From the NCBI GenBank assembly GCA_050260775.1, contig JBLNCP010000049.1, positions 1 through 64,000 of the forward strand: a stretch of DNA of 64,000 nucleotides, given 5' to 3'. The notes below the pieces were generated by a model. That model made no database searches. It was given only the letters and a program-made list of their open reading frames with translations, and had not been told where the DNA came from. Positions 10,320 through 18,898 of the stretch are shown here, piece after piece. Each line of letters opens with the position of its first letter. The stretch's first letter is position 1. A program made the translations under genes and the position numbers. The stretch is from CALABS01 sp050260775. Its GTDB lineage: Bacteria > Pseudomonadota > Alphaproteobacteria > Rhodospirillales > Magnetospirillaceae.

Positions 10320-13217
10320 ATGAGGGATCCCGTTTCGACCCGCGATAGCGACCTCGGCCGGTCCGAGGTCAAGACCACCACCTGCTACATGTGCGCCTGC
10401 CGCTGCGGCATCCGCGTCCACATCCGCGACGGCGAGGTCCGCTACATCGAGGGCAATCCCGACCATCCCCTGAACCACGGGGTGATCTGCGCCAAGGGCG
10501 CGTCGGGGATCATGAAGCAGTATTCCCCGGCCCGCCTGACCCGACCGCTCAAGCGCAAGGACGGGGCCGAGCGCGGTGAAAACGCCTTCGAGCCGATCTC
10601 GTGGGACGAGGCCTTCGCCACGCTGGAGGCCCGGCTCGGGCACATCCGCGCCACCGATCCCCGCAAGCTGGCCCTGTTCACCGGCCGCGACCAGATGCAG
10701 GCGCTGACCGGCATGTTCGCCAAGCAGTTCGGCACGCCCAACTACGCCGCCCATGGCGGCTTCTGCTCGGTCAACATGGCCGCCGGCCTGATCTACACCT
10801 TCGGCGGCAGCTTCTGGGAGTTCGGCGGCCCCGACCTCGACCGCGCCAAGCTGTTCGTGATGATCGGCACCGCCGAGGACCATCACTCCAACCCCATGAA
10901 GATCGCGCTCGGCAAGTTCAAGAAGAACGGCGGGCGCTTCATCGCGGTCAATCCGGTGCGCACCGGCTACGCCGCCATCGCCGACGAATGGGTGCCGATC
11001 CGCCCGGGCACCGACGGCGCCCTGCTGCTGGCCCTGATCCACGAGATCGTCGAGCTCGGCCTGTTCGACCGCGACTTCCTGATCAAATACACCAACGCCG
11101 CCGAACTGGTGAACCAGGCCGAGGACAGCAACGAGTTCGGGCTGTTCGTGCGCGATCCCGACGTGCCGGTGCGCCCCGACACCTTCGACACCCCCGACCG
11201 CATGTGGTGGGACCTCAATTCCGACCGGCCGGTGGTGTCGCGCACCCCGGGCAGCCAGGGCCGCCTGATGGGCGAGTACGCCTTGGCCGATGGCACGCCG
11301 GTCAAGCCGGCGTTCCAGCTGCTCAAGGAGCGCGTGAAGGACTACACGCCGGAATGGGCCGAGGGCATCACCGGCATCCCCGCCGCCACCATCCGCCGCC
11401 TGGCGCACGAGATGGGCGTCACCGCCCGCGACCAGAAGATCGAGCTGCCCATCGCCTGGACCGACGCCTGGGGCGAGGAGCACGAGCAGATCACCGGCAA
11501 CCCGGTGGCCTTCCACGCCATGCGCGGCCTGGCCGCCCATTCCAACGGCTTCCACACCATCCGGGCGCTGGGCATCCTGATGACCATCCTGGGCACCATC
11601 GACCGGCCGGGCGGCTTCCGCCACCGCGCGCCGTTCCCGCGCCCGATCCCGCCCTGCCCCAAGCCGCCCAAGGGCCAGCACGCCATCAAGCCCAACACGC
11701 CGCTGGAGGGCACGCCGCTGGGCTGGCCGGCCGACCCCGACGAGTTGGCGGTGGACGCCGACGGCGAGCCCTTGCGCATCGACAAGGGCTTTTCGTGGGA
11801 ATACCCGCTGTCGGTCCACGGGCTGATGCACAACGCCATCACCAATGCCTGGCGGGGCGATCCCTATCCCATCGACACCCTGTTCCTGTTCATGGCCAAC
11901 ATGGCGTGGAACTCCTCGATGAATACCGCCGAAATCCGCAAGATGCTGACCGACAAGCATGAGGACGGCGAGTACAAGATCCCGTTCATAGTGGTCGCCG
12001 ACAGCTTCCAGTCGGAGACGGTGGCCTTCGCCGACCTGGTGCTGCCCGACACCACCTATCTCGAACGCCACGACGTCATGAGCATCCTCGACCGTCCGAT
12101 CTCGGAGTTCGACGGTCCGGTCGATTCGGTGCGCGTGCCGATCATGCCGCCCCTGGGGGAGTCCAAGCCGTTCCAGGACGTGCTGGTCGAGCTCGGCACC
12201 CGGCTCAAGCTGCCGGCCTTCGTCACCAAGGACGGCAGCCGCAAGTACCGCGACTACCCCGACTTCATCGTGAACTTCGAGACCGAGCCGGGCTCGGGCA
12301 TCGGCTTCCTGGCCGGCTGGCGTGGCAAGTCGGGCGAGAAGTTCATGGTCGGCGAGCCCAACCCCTCCCAGTGGGAGATGTACGCCCGCAACAACAACCA
12401 TTTCCATTACGAGCTGCCGCGCAGCTACCAGTACATGCGCAACTGGAACAAGGGTTATCTGACCTGGGCGCAGCGGCACCGCCTGGTGCGCTACATCGAC
12501 CCCATCAACATCCACCTGTACTCCGAGGTGCTGCAGAAGTTCCGCCTTGCCGCCGAGGGCAAGTGGAGCGGCAAGCAGCCGCCCGCCCATCTGCGTGACC
12601 GGGTCAAGGCGTTCTTCGATCCGCTGCCGTTCTTCTACGTGCCGCTGGAGTGGAAGCAGTCCGACGCCATCAAGTACCCGCTGTCGGCGATCACGCAGCG
12701 GCCGATGGCCATGTATCACAGCTGGGATTCCCAGAATGCCTGGCTGCGGCAGATCCACACCCACAACTACCTGTTCGTCCATCCCCAGGTCGGGGCCGCC
12801 AATAATTTCGACGACGGCGACTGGGTGTGGGTGGAAAGCCCCTGGGGCAAGGTCCGTTGCATGGCCCGCTTCTCCGAGGCGGTCGAGCCCGGCACCGTGT
12901 GGACCTGGAACGCGGTGGGCAAGGCCTCGGGCGCCTGGGGCCTCGATCCCGAGGCCAACGAATCCAAAAAGGGCTTCCTGCTCAACCACCTGATCTCCGA
13001 GGAACTGCCCAACATGGTGGGCGGTCGCCACGTCTCCAATTCCGACCCGGTCACCGGACAGGCCGCCTGGTACGACGTGCGGGTGCGCGTCACCAAGGCC
13101 GATCCGGAGGAGCCGCAGATCACCTGGCCGCAATTCAAGCCGCTGCCGGCGGCGCCTGGTCAGACGGGGTTCGGCGCCCGCGTGCGCTCGTTCTTCGCCG
13201 GCAAGGCCAAGGGCTGA
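10320..13217 (+). CDS. soeA: Sulfite dehydrogenase molybdopterin subunit (SoeA-like)
   Basis: Catalytic subunit of 965 aa in the DMSO-reductase superfamily (molybdenum bis-MGD). An N-terminal [4Fe-4S] site is formed by Cys22, Cys25, Cys29 and Cys57. Cys149 (GGFCSV) is the probable molybdenum ligand. The enzyme has no twin-arginine signal, so it should face the cytoplasm. That fits the SoeABC sulfite-oxidising complex rather than the periplasmic polysulfide, tetrathionate or DMSO reductases. The reaction would be sulfite to sulfate with electrons passed to the quinone pool. The start at 10320 has an AGGAG site. It is followed by the iron-sulfur (10 bp gap) and membrane subunits. A different sulfur or oxyanion substrate remains possible. 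Confidence 0.82.
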   Translation: MRDPVSTRDSDLGRSEVKTTTCYMCACRCGIRVHIRDGEVRYIEGNPDHPLNHGVICAKGASGIMKQYSPARLTRPLKRKDGAERGENAFEPISWDEAFATLEARLGHIRATDPRKLALFTGRDQMQALTGMFAKQFGTPNYAAHGGFCSVNMAAGLIYTFGGSFWEFGGPDLDRAKLFVMIGTAEDHHSNPMKIALGKFKKNGGRFIAVNPVRTGYAAIADEWVPIRPGTDGALLLALIHEIVELGLFDRDFLIKYTNAAELVNQAEDSNEFGLFVRDPDVPVRPDTFDTPDRMWWDLNSDRPVVSRTPGSQGRLMGEYALADGTPVKPAFQLLKERVKDYTPEWAEGITGIPAATIRRLAHEMGVTARDQKIELPIAWTDAWGEEHEQITGNPVAFHAMRGLAAHSNGFHTIRALGILMTILGTIDRPGGFRHRAPFPRPIPPCPKPPKGQHAIKPNTPLEGTPLGWPADPDELAVDADGEPLRIDKGFSWEYPLSVHGLMHNAITNAWRGDPYPIDTLFLFMANMAWNSSMNTAEIRKMLTDKHEDGEYKIPFIVVADSFQSETVAFADLVLPDTTYLERHDVMSILDRPISEFDGPVDSVRVPIMPPLGESKPFQDVLVELGTRLKLPAFVTKDGSRKYRDYPDFIVNFETEPGSGIGFLAGWRGKSGEKFMVGEPNPSQWEMYARNNNHFHYELPRSYQYMRNWNKGYLTWAQRHRLVRYIDPINIHLYSEVLQKFRLAAEGKWSGKQPPAHLRDRVKAFFDPLPFFYVPLEWKQSDAIKYPLSAITQRPMAMYHSWDSQNAWLRQIHTHNYLFVHPQVGAANNFDDGDWVWVESPWGKVRCMARFSEAVEPGTVWTWNAVGKASGAWGLDPEANESKKGFLLNHLISEELPNMVGGRHVSNSDPVTGQAAWYDVRVRVTKADPEEPQITWPQFKPLPAAPGQTGFGARVRSFFAGKAKG

Positions 13218-13227
13218 GGGGGCGGAC

Positions 13228-13965
13228 ATGAGCAACAAGCAATTCGCCCTGGTCATCGACCTCAACGTCTGCGTCGGCTGCCAGGCCTGCGTCACCAGCT
13301 GCAAGGAATGGAACACCTCGGGCTGGGCCGGTCCGCTGCCGGACAAGAACCCCTACGGGCCTGAGCCCATGGGCGTGTTCTTCAACCGGGTGCAGACCTA
13401 CGAGTGCGGCACCTTCCCCAACACCGAGACCATCCACTTCCCCAAGAGCTGCCTGCATTGCGAGGACCCGCCCTGCGTCCCCGTGTGCCCGACCGGGGCC
13501 TCGTACAAGCGCGAGGAGGACGGCATCGTCCTGGTCGATTACGACAAGTGCATCGGCTGCAAGTACTGCTCGTGGTCGTGCCCCTACGGCGCCCGCGAGT
13601 TCGATGAGGTCCAGGGCGTGATGAAGAAGTGCACGCTGTGCGTCGACCGCATCTACGATACCAGCCTGCCGCCCGAGCGCCGCAAGCCGGCCTGCGTGCT
13701 GGCCTGCCCGTCGGGCGCGCGCCTGTTCGGCGACATCAAGGACCCGGACAGCGAGGTGGCCAAGGCCATCGTCGACAACGCCGGCTTCCAGCTGATGCCG
13801 GAATGGGGCACCAACCCCGCCAACCACTATCTGCCGCGGCGCAAGACCAAGATGCAACTGCACCAGGACGAGCTCGTGCGCGCCGACAACCCGCTCAAGA
13901 TGGAGGGCGAACAGCCCAAGGTGCCGTTCACGGCGCCGTCCATCGACGAGATGTCGAGCTGGTAA
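13228..13965 (+). CDS. soeB: Sulfite dehydrogenase iron-sulfur subunit (SoeB-like)
   Basis: Electron-transfer subunit of 245 aa of the DmsB/NrfC/PhsB type, binding four [4Fe-4S] clusters. Cysteine groups are seen near residues 15-25 (CVGCQACVTSC), 75-87 (CLHCEDPPCVPVC), 108-118 (CIGCKYCSWSC), and in the later pair CTLC ... CVLAC. No Tat or Sec signal is present, in agreement with a cytoplasmic SoeAB pair. It passes electrons from SoeA to the membrane anchor SoeC. The start lies 10 bp after the soeA stop, and the soeC start follows 14 bp after its stop behind an AAGGAGG site. Confidence 0.88.
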   Translation: MSNKQFALVIDLNVCVGCQACVTSCKEWNTSGWAGPLPDKNPYGPEPMGVFFNRVQTYECGTFPNTETIHFPKSCLHCEDPPCVPVCPTGASYKREEDGIVLVDYDKCIGCKYCSWSCPYGAREFDEVQGVMKKCTLCVDRIYDTSLPPERRKPACVLACPSGARLFGDIKDPDSEVAKAIVDNAGFQLMPEWGTNPANHYLPRRKTKMQLHQDELVRADNPLKMEGEQPKVPFTAPSIDEMSSW

Positions 13966-13979
13966 GGAGGACCCACCCC

Positions 13980-14960
13980 ATGCGCCCCGCGTTTTCGGTC
14001 GTCTTCCTCACCACCCTGATCGGCGTCGGCCAGGGCATGCTGGTCGCCCTGGTCACCGGCCAGTGGTACTTCGTCATCGGCGCGGCCCCCAGCCAGGAAG
14101 GCGGACTCTTCTACGCCTTCGGCTCATTGGCGGCGCTGGCGTTCCTCGGCCTCGGCCTGTTCGCCTCGTTCTTCCACCTCGCCAACCCGCAGCGGGCATG
14201 GCGGTCGGCGGCGCGCTGGCGCACCTCGTGGCTGTCGCGCGAGGTGGTGGCGCTGCCGGCGGTGATGGGCCTGGGCATCCTCTACGGCGCCGTGCACTGG
14301 CTGGGGCTCAAGCCGGTGCTGTGGACCTTCTCCAACCAGAAATCCCTCGACCTGACCATGGCGGTCGGCTTCCTGGTCGTCGGCGCCGCCCTGCTGCTCT
14401 ACGTATGCACGGGGATGATCTACGCCTGCGTCAAGTTCGTCCGCGAATGGGCCAGTTTCTGGACGGTGATCAACTACACCCTGATGGGCCTGGCGTCGGG
14501 CTTCACCCTGGCGGCCGGGTTCGCGGCCGTGATGGATTCCCGCCTCGAGGAGTTCCTGATCGGCGACGCCCTGACGCTGACCCTGGCGGCCATGGCCACC
14601 CGCGCGTTCCAGTTCTGGCGCAACGGGCGGCTGCGCCAGCCTTCGACCCTCAAATCGGCCATCGGCGTCCATCACCAGCAGATCCGCCAGCTGACCCGCG
14701 GCTTCCTGGCCGAGGCGTTCAACACCAAGGAATTCTTCCAGCCCTGCACCCGGCAGACGCTGAAGGGCATGGCCGCCTTCGCCCTGTTCTTCGGTTTCGC
14801 GCTGCCCGCCATGCTGCTGGTCGCCGCCTGGATCAAGAACGAGACGCCGTTCCTGGCGATGGCGTTCCTCAGCCAGTACCTCGGCCTGCTGGTCGAGCGC
14901 TGGGTGTTCTTCGCCCAGGGCAACCACGTGCAGAACCTCTATTACCAGCGCGCCGCCTGA
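13980..14960 (+). CDS. soeC: Sulfite dehydrogenase membrane anchor (SoeC, DmsC family)
   Basis: Integral membrane protein of 326 aa with about eight hydrophobic helices, of the DmsC type. It anchors SoeAB and delivers electrons to quinone. Typical features are the first helix (FLTTLIGVGQGMLVALVT), the FFHLANPQRAWRSAARW loop and the WTVINYTLMGLASGF segment. The ATG at 13980 follows AAGGAGG with suitable spacing. The stop codon lies at the edge of the first of two tandem intergenic repeats. No maturation chaperone (TorD-like) or molybdenum cofactor gene lies next to it in this window. Confidence 0.87.
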   Translation: MRPAFSVVFLTTLIGVGQGMLVALVTGQWYFVIGAAPSQEGGLFYAFGSLAALAFLGLGLFASFFHLANPQRAWRSAARWRTSWLSREVVALPAVMGLGILYGAVHWLGLKPVLWTFSNQKSLDLTMAVGFLVVGAALLLYVCTGMIYACVKFVREWASFWTVINYTLMGLASGFTLAAGFAAVMDSRLEEFLIGDALTLTLAAMATRAFQFWRNGRLRQPSTLKSAIGVHHQQIRQLTRGFLAEAFNTKEFFQPCTRQTLKGMAAFALFFGFALPAMLLVAAWIKNETPFLAMAFLSQYLGLLVERWVFFAQGNHVQNLYYQRAA

Positions 14961-14973
14961 GTTCGCTCCCTCC

Positions 14974-15060
14974 GTCACCCTGAGGCGCGATGCGCCGAAG
15001 GATCTCGGCGGCCCCGGCAGGGTTGCGAGGCGAAAGATCCTTCGCTTCGCTCAGGATGAC
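14974..15060. repeat. Palindromic intergenic repeat, copy 2
   Basis: Related to the element at 5668-5759. It is bounded by GTCACCCTGAG and CTCAGGATGAC, nearly perfect inverted ends, with inner motifs GCCGAAGGATCTCG and AAAGATCCTTCGC that can pair. Together with about 15 bp upstream (GAGTTCGCTCC) it forms a unit repeated in tandem 123 bp further on. It directly follows soeC and could fold into a long hairpin in the soeABC transcript. Confidence 0.82.
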
Positions 15061-15096
15061 ATGATCGGGGGCGGGCGCCGTGAGTTCGCTCCCTTT

Positions 15097-15180
15097 GTCA
15101 TCCTGAGGGCGCGCTGCGCCGAAGGATCTCGTCGGCCCCGGGCAGGGTCGCGACGGCGCAAAGATCCTTCGCTACGCTCT
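15097..15180. repeat. Palindromic intergenic repeat, copy 3
   Basis: Third copy, in direct tandem with the preceding one (period 123 bp, including the shared GAGTTCGCTCC leader at 15083). The left end is GTCATCCTGAG. The right end is degraded: CTCAGGATGAC is replaced by CTCTCGACGCC, so the terminal palindrome is broken while the inner pair (GAAGGATCTCG and AAGATCCTTCG) is kept. Confidence 0.75.
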
Positions 15181-15283
15181 CGACGCCCCCGGATTGTCAC
15201 GCTTCGACGCCTGGACATCTCGCGGCGAGCGGCTAGAGTGGATGGGCATCCCTTCGGGGGTGCCCATTCTTCATAGGGGTAGC

Positions 15284-16069
15284 ATGCTCGATCTCGCGCA
15301 CGTGAATTGGCAAAAGCTCGGCGAGCTGGTCGTCCACTGGGGAACGAGCGGCCTGTGGGCGGCGGTGATCCTGCTGGGCGGCTGGATGGTCGCCAACTGG
15401 GCGGAGCGCGGGGTTTCCGGGGCGCTGTCGCGGGTGCCGCGCTGCGACCAGATGCTGCGCGGTTTCTTCGCCAACCTCATCCGCTGGGCGATCCTGGTCT
15501 TCACCGGCATCGCGGTGCTCGAACGCCTCGGCGTCCAGACCACCAGCATGGTCGCCATCCTGGGTGCCACCGGCCTCGCCATCGGCTTGGCGCTGCAGGG
15601 GACCCTGGCCAACCTGGCCGCCGGCGTCATGCTGCTGCTGTTCCGCCCGTTCCGGGTCGGCGACGGCATCGAGGCCGGTGGGTTGTCGGGTACCGTGCGC
15701 GAGGTGACGCTGTTCCACACCCATCTCGTCACCGGCGAGAACGTGCAGGTGATCGCGCCCAATTCCCTGCTGTGGACGGCGGCGGTACGCAACCTTTCGT
15801 TCAATCCGACGCGCAAGATCGAGATCGTCGTGCCGGTTCCCTATGACGACCTCGATGCCAGCCTCGACACCCTGCGGCGCATCCTGCAGGACGACCCGCG
15901 GGTCGTCGACACGCCGGCTCCGGCGGTCACCGTCGTCAAGCTGGGTGAAAAGACCATCGATGTGGCGATGTCGGCCTGGTGCACCAACGGCGATGTGGCC
16001 ACCTTGAAGGGCGATCTGGCCGCCGCGGCCTGGCGCCAGTGCCTCAAGGGGCGGATGCCGGTCGTCTAA
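15284..16069 (+). CDS. Small-conductance mechanosensitive channel, MscS family
   Basis: Inner-membrane channel of 261 aa that opens on membrane tension and releases solutes during hypo-osmotic shock. Three N-terminal helices are visible. The third is the pore helix, with the alternating Gly/Ala pattern (MVAILGATGLAIGLALQGTL), followed by the beta domain (RPFRVGDGIEAGGLSGTV). The C-terminal domain is short, as in the minimal MscS type. The ATG at 15284 has an AGGGG site; an earlier in-frame ATG at 15194 would add 30 residues without membrane character. The gene converges on the XRE regulator, with 6 bp between stops. Confidence 0.9.
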   Translation: MLDLAHVNWQKLGELVVHWGTSGLWAAVILLGGWMVANWAERGVSGALSRVPRCDQMLRGFFANLIRWAILVFTGIAVLERLGVQTTSMVAILGATGLAIGLALQGTLANLAAGVMLLLFRPFRVGDGIEAGGLSGTVREVTLFHTHLVTGENVQVIAPNSLLWTAAVRNLSFNPTRKIEIVVPVPYDDLDASLDTLRRILQDDPRVVDTPAPAVTVVKLGEKTIDVAMSAWCTNGDVATLKGDLAAAAWRQCLKGRMPVV

Positions 16070-16075
16070 CCGGGT

Positions 16076-16498
16076 TCAGCGAACGCTCTTGGCCAGGCGC
16101 TTGACCAGTTCGAACACGCCTTCGCGTACGGTGTCGTCGGGGATGCCTTCGAAGTAGCGGATGAGCTGCAGGTTGCCGCGCCCCATGGCGCTCTCGCCCA
16201 GCCCGGTCGGGGCGGCCGGCGCCGCGCCCGCGCGCAATCCGTCGTAGAACAGCCCGATGGGGGTGTCGAGGGCCTCGGCGATTTCCCACAGGCGGCTGGC
16301 GCTGATGCGGTTGGCGCCGCTTTCGTATTTCTGGACCTGCTGGAAGGTCAGCCCGACGCGGGTAGCCAATTCGGTCTGGCTGTACCCCCGCAGGGTGCGC
16401 ATCAGGCGGAGCTTTTCGCCGACATGGAGATCAACCGGGTGCGGTTCTCCCGTCTCGGTCTTGCCCCGGCGCTTGGGGGCCGTGGTCTGCGCAGGCAT
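16076..16498 (-). CDS. XRE-family transcriptional regulator
   Basis: DNA-binding protein of 140 aa with a Cro/CI-type helix-turn-helix at about residues 25-82 (LRLMRTLRGYSQTELATRVG, then FQQVQKYESGANRIS). The basic N-terminal tail and a short C-terminal helix region (LIRYFEGIPDDTVREGVFELVKRLAK) are typical of the small alphaproteobacterial XRE regulators. No cupin or peptidase domain is attached. It is transcribed alone. The 72 bp upstream are relatively A/T-rich and probably hold its promoter. The target genes are unknown. Confidence 0.88.
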   Translation of the reverse strand: MPAQTTAPKRRGKTETGEPHPVDLHVGEKLRLMRTLRGYSQTELATRVGLTFQQVQKYESGANRISASRLWEIAEALDTPIGLFYDGLRAGAAPAAPTGLGESAMGRGNLQLIRYFEGIPDDTVREGVFELVKRLAKSVR

Positions 16499-16570
16499 GG
16501 TCTATCATGTACTCTCAATGCACGAATGGCCCGAAGGTAGCTTAGGTGACGATTGTATGCAACCCGTCGG

Positions 16571-17257
16571 TTATTGCCGGGTCCAGCCGCAGCGGGCCAG
16601 CAATTCGTGCATGTGCGCCGGAACCGGGGCCTGGGCGGTGACCGGGGGGCGGTCGGCGCGGTAGGGGACGGACACCGCGCGGGCATGCAGGTGGAGAATG
16701 GGCGCCAGCAGGTCGGCGGTGCCGCGGCCATAGATGGAATCGCCCACGATGGGGCAGCCGATCGAGGCCAGGTGCACGCGGATCTGGTGGGTGCGTCCGG
16801 TCCTCGGCTTGGCCTCGATCCAGGCCAGCCGGTCGGTGCGGCCCAGCACCCGCCAATCGGTCACCGAGGGCTGGCCCTTGGGATCGACCTGCATCCGCCA
16901 GCCCACCTTCCGCTCCAGTTTCTTGAGTGGCTTGTCGATGGTGCCAGACTCCCCCGGCGGAGTGCCGACCACCACGCACCAGTAGGTCTTCTCCACCTGG
17001 CCGCCGGCGAACAATTCGCCCAAGCGGGCAAGGGCCTTGCGGTGACGCCCCAGCACCAGGCAGCCCGAGGTCTCGCGGTCGAGCCGGTGCGCCAGTTCGG
17101 GGGCGCGCGGCAGGCCGAAGCGCAATCCGTCGAGGAATTGCATCAGGTTCTCGCCGCCACGCGGCCCCGCGTGGACCGGCAGACCGGCCGGCTTGTCGAT
17201 GATCAGCATCATCGCGTCGCGGTAGAGCAGCCGCGCCGCCAAATCCTCGGGGGTCAT
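16571..17257 (-). CDS. RluA-family pseudouridine synthase
   Basis: Enzyme of 228 aa that isomerises uridine to pseudouridine in rRNA or tRNA. The catalytic aspartate lies in the standard motif HRLDRETSGCLVLGR, and the conserved RTGRTHQIRVHLASIGCPI and GDSIYG motifs follow. There is no S4 RNA-binding domain, which points to the RluA/TruC-like branch rather than RluC/RluD. The start ATG overlaps the stop of the SPOR lipoprotein gene (ATGA), so the two are translationally coupled. The exact target uridine cannot be assigned. Confidence 0.9.
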   Translation of the reverse strand: MTPEDLAARLLYRDAMMLIIDKPAGLPVHAGPRGGENLMQFLDGLRFGLPRAPELAHRLDRETSGCLVLGRHRKALARLGELFAGGQVEKTYWCVVVGTPPGESGTIDKPLKKLERKVGWRMQVDPKGQPSVTDWRVLGRTDRLAWIEAKPRTGRTHQIRVHLASIGCPIVGDSIYGRGTADLLAPILHLHARAVSVPYRADRPPVTAQAPVPAHMHELLARCGWTRQ

Positions 17258-18342
17258 TTGGGGAAGGGCGTGGGCATGCAGGCCTGCCCCTTGCCGCGCA
17301 GGGCGGCGCACAGCCGCTCCGACGCCGCCTGATCCATCGGTCCGGCGACCAGGCGGTAGGTCACGCCCAACTCGCCGAGGTCGGCGCGCTCGACCTTGTA
17401 GCCCAGCTCGCCGAGCTCCGCCTTGAACTGCGTCTTGAGCGCCTCCCACGCCCGGTCGCCATAAGCCGCCGACGCCATGGACAGCAGGTGGGCGCCCACC
17501 TGTCCCTGGTAGTTGGCGGGAAGCTTGGGGGCCTCGACCGCGGACGGCGAGGGGATAACCTCCAGCTTGCCCGACACCCCGCCGGCGATGCGCTGGCCGG
17601 AGCGGCCGGTGGTCTTCTTCTTGGGCTTGGGCGGTTCGGGGGGGGGCGGGGGCGGGGCCACCGTTTCCGGCAGGTCGGCCATCATCCCCTCCACCGCCAA
17701 GGCCTCGCGGCTGTGTTCGTCGGGGGTGACGAGGCCGGCGGCCTCGAGGCGATTGAGCCGTTCCAGCACCTTGCGGGCCGAGACCAGGTCGTGCGGGGTC
17801 AGGACCACTCCCTCACCCGGCGCGGCCGGCAACAGTTGGTCCATCAGGAAGGCGCGTTCGGCGGCCCGCTGGGGTCCATTGCGGCCGCAGGCGGCCAGGC
17901 GGCGCAGGCGCGCCGCGATCTCGTCCGGTGAGGGGATCGGCTGGAGCAGTTCGGCGGCGGGCTTGCGCGCGGCGGTGAGCGGCAGCAGTGCCCCCATGTT
18001 GGCCTCCTTGCGCACCAGCGCCTCCTCGGGCGGCACCAGGCCGTCCTCGGCCAGGCGTCGCAGCGCGACGAACCGCAAGGCCAGGGGGTCGTCCTTGAGC
18101 AGCCGCGCGGCCTGATTGGTGTCCATCGGCGCGGCGGCGAACGGGATCGGCGCCGCGGGCGGCAGCGGCGGCTCGGGCGGGAGGGGCGCCGGCAGCGCCA
18201 CCGGGGGCTCTGGCGGGCGGGGAGCGGGCAGGCCGGGGCGGTGGCCGTTGGACATTTCCCACGCCTGGTTTTCAAGGTCGGCGCAGCCGGCGATGAAGGC
18301 GAGCAAGGCCGCGGCGGTGGCGAGACGGGTGGGATGGCGCAT
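17254..18342 (-). CDS. SPOR-domain lipoprotein
   Basis: Exported protein of 362 aa. A signal peptide with lipobox (LLAFIAGCAD, Cys at residue 20) indicates a lipoprotein. A proline-rich linker (residues about 38-70) and a mostly helical middle follow, then a second Pro/Lys-rich stretch (about 228-245). The C-terminal 80 residues (NYQGQVGAHLLSMASAAYGD onward to the end) look like a SPOR domain, which binds denuded peptidoglycan glycans at division sites. The middle region is not recognised. It is the upstream partner of the pseudouridine synthase, overlapping by ATGA. Confidence 0.75.
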   Translation of the reverse strand: MRHPTRLATAAALLAFIAGCADLENQAWEMSNGHRPGLPAPRPPEPPVALPAPLPPEPPLPPAAPIPFAAAPMDTNQAARLLKDDPLALRFVALRRLAEDGLVPPEEALVRKEANMGALLPLTAARKPAAELLQPIPSPDEIAARLRRLAACGRNGPQRAAERAFLMDQLLPAAPGEGVVLTPHDLVSARKVLERLNRLEAAGLVTPDEHSREALAVEGMMADLPETVAPPPPPPEPPKPKKKTTGRSGQRIAGGVSGKLEVIPSPSAVEAPKLPANYQGQVGAHLLSMASAAYGDRAWEALKTQFKAELGELGYKVERADLGELGVTYRLVAGPMDQAASERLCAALRGKGQACMPTPFPK

Positions 18343-18453
18343 GCCGGGCTCGGCCAGTCAATTGACGATGCCCCATTTTCACTGTCGAGGGCGTGAGTGC
18401 AAGTTTTGCGTGGTGCTGACGAAACCACGCCGACCTGTTAGTGTCCCGCCATC

Positions 18454-18816
18454 ATGTCGCGCGACTTGCTGAAGCTCCGCATCAGGCTGTGTTCGTTCGC
18501 CAACCTCGGGCCCGGCAAGGCCGATCTGTTGGAGGCGGTGGACCGCTGCGGCTCCATTACCGCCGCGGCCAGGGATCGGGGCATGTCCTACCGCCGGGCC
18601 TGGCTGCTGATCGACGAAATGAACAAGGCCTTCCGCGAGCCGGTCGTCGAGGCCAGCTTCGGCGGGGCCAAGGGCGGCGGCGCCCGTCTGACCGGAACCG
18701 GGCGGGCGGTCATCGCCATCTATCGCCGGGTCCAGGCCAAGGCCGAGGCCGCCATCGCCGAAGAGTTGGGCGAACTGGCGGGCCTGGTTGCCGATCCTCC
18801 CTCGACGGAGGGCTGA
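18454..18816 (+). CDS. ModE-like winged-helix regulator (N-terminal domain only)
   Basis: DNA-binding protein of 120 aa similar to the N-terminal LysR-like helix-turn-helix of ModE (LLEAVDRCGSITAAARDRGMSYRRAW). The two molybdate-binding TOBE/MOP domains of full ModE are missing, so it is a single-domain form common in alphaproteobacteria. These forms are often annotated as molybdenum-dependent regulators, but molybdate sensing is not evident here. It stands alone, 82 bp before the start of a diguanylate cyclase. The soeABC molybdoenzyme lies 3.5 kb away, which may or may not be meaningful. Confidence 0.85.
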   Translation: MSRDLLKLRIRLCSFANLGPGKADLLEAVDRCGSITAAARDRGMSYRRAWLLIDEMNKAFREPVVEASFGGAKGGGARLTGTGRAVIAIYRRVQAKAEAAIAEELGELAGLVADPPSTEG

Positions 18817-18898
18817 TCCTCGCGGTTGGCATTTGCAAGCCCCTCCTGTTTTCACTAGGCTCCACGCCATTCGGGGAAGCTGGCGAGGGGGCGCCACA

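Noticed and set aside
10299..13346. 1015-aa minus-strand open frame opposite soeA
   Set aside because: An antisense shadow caused by high GC. The plus-strand frame has clear molybdoenzyme motifs along its whole length.
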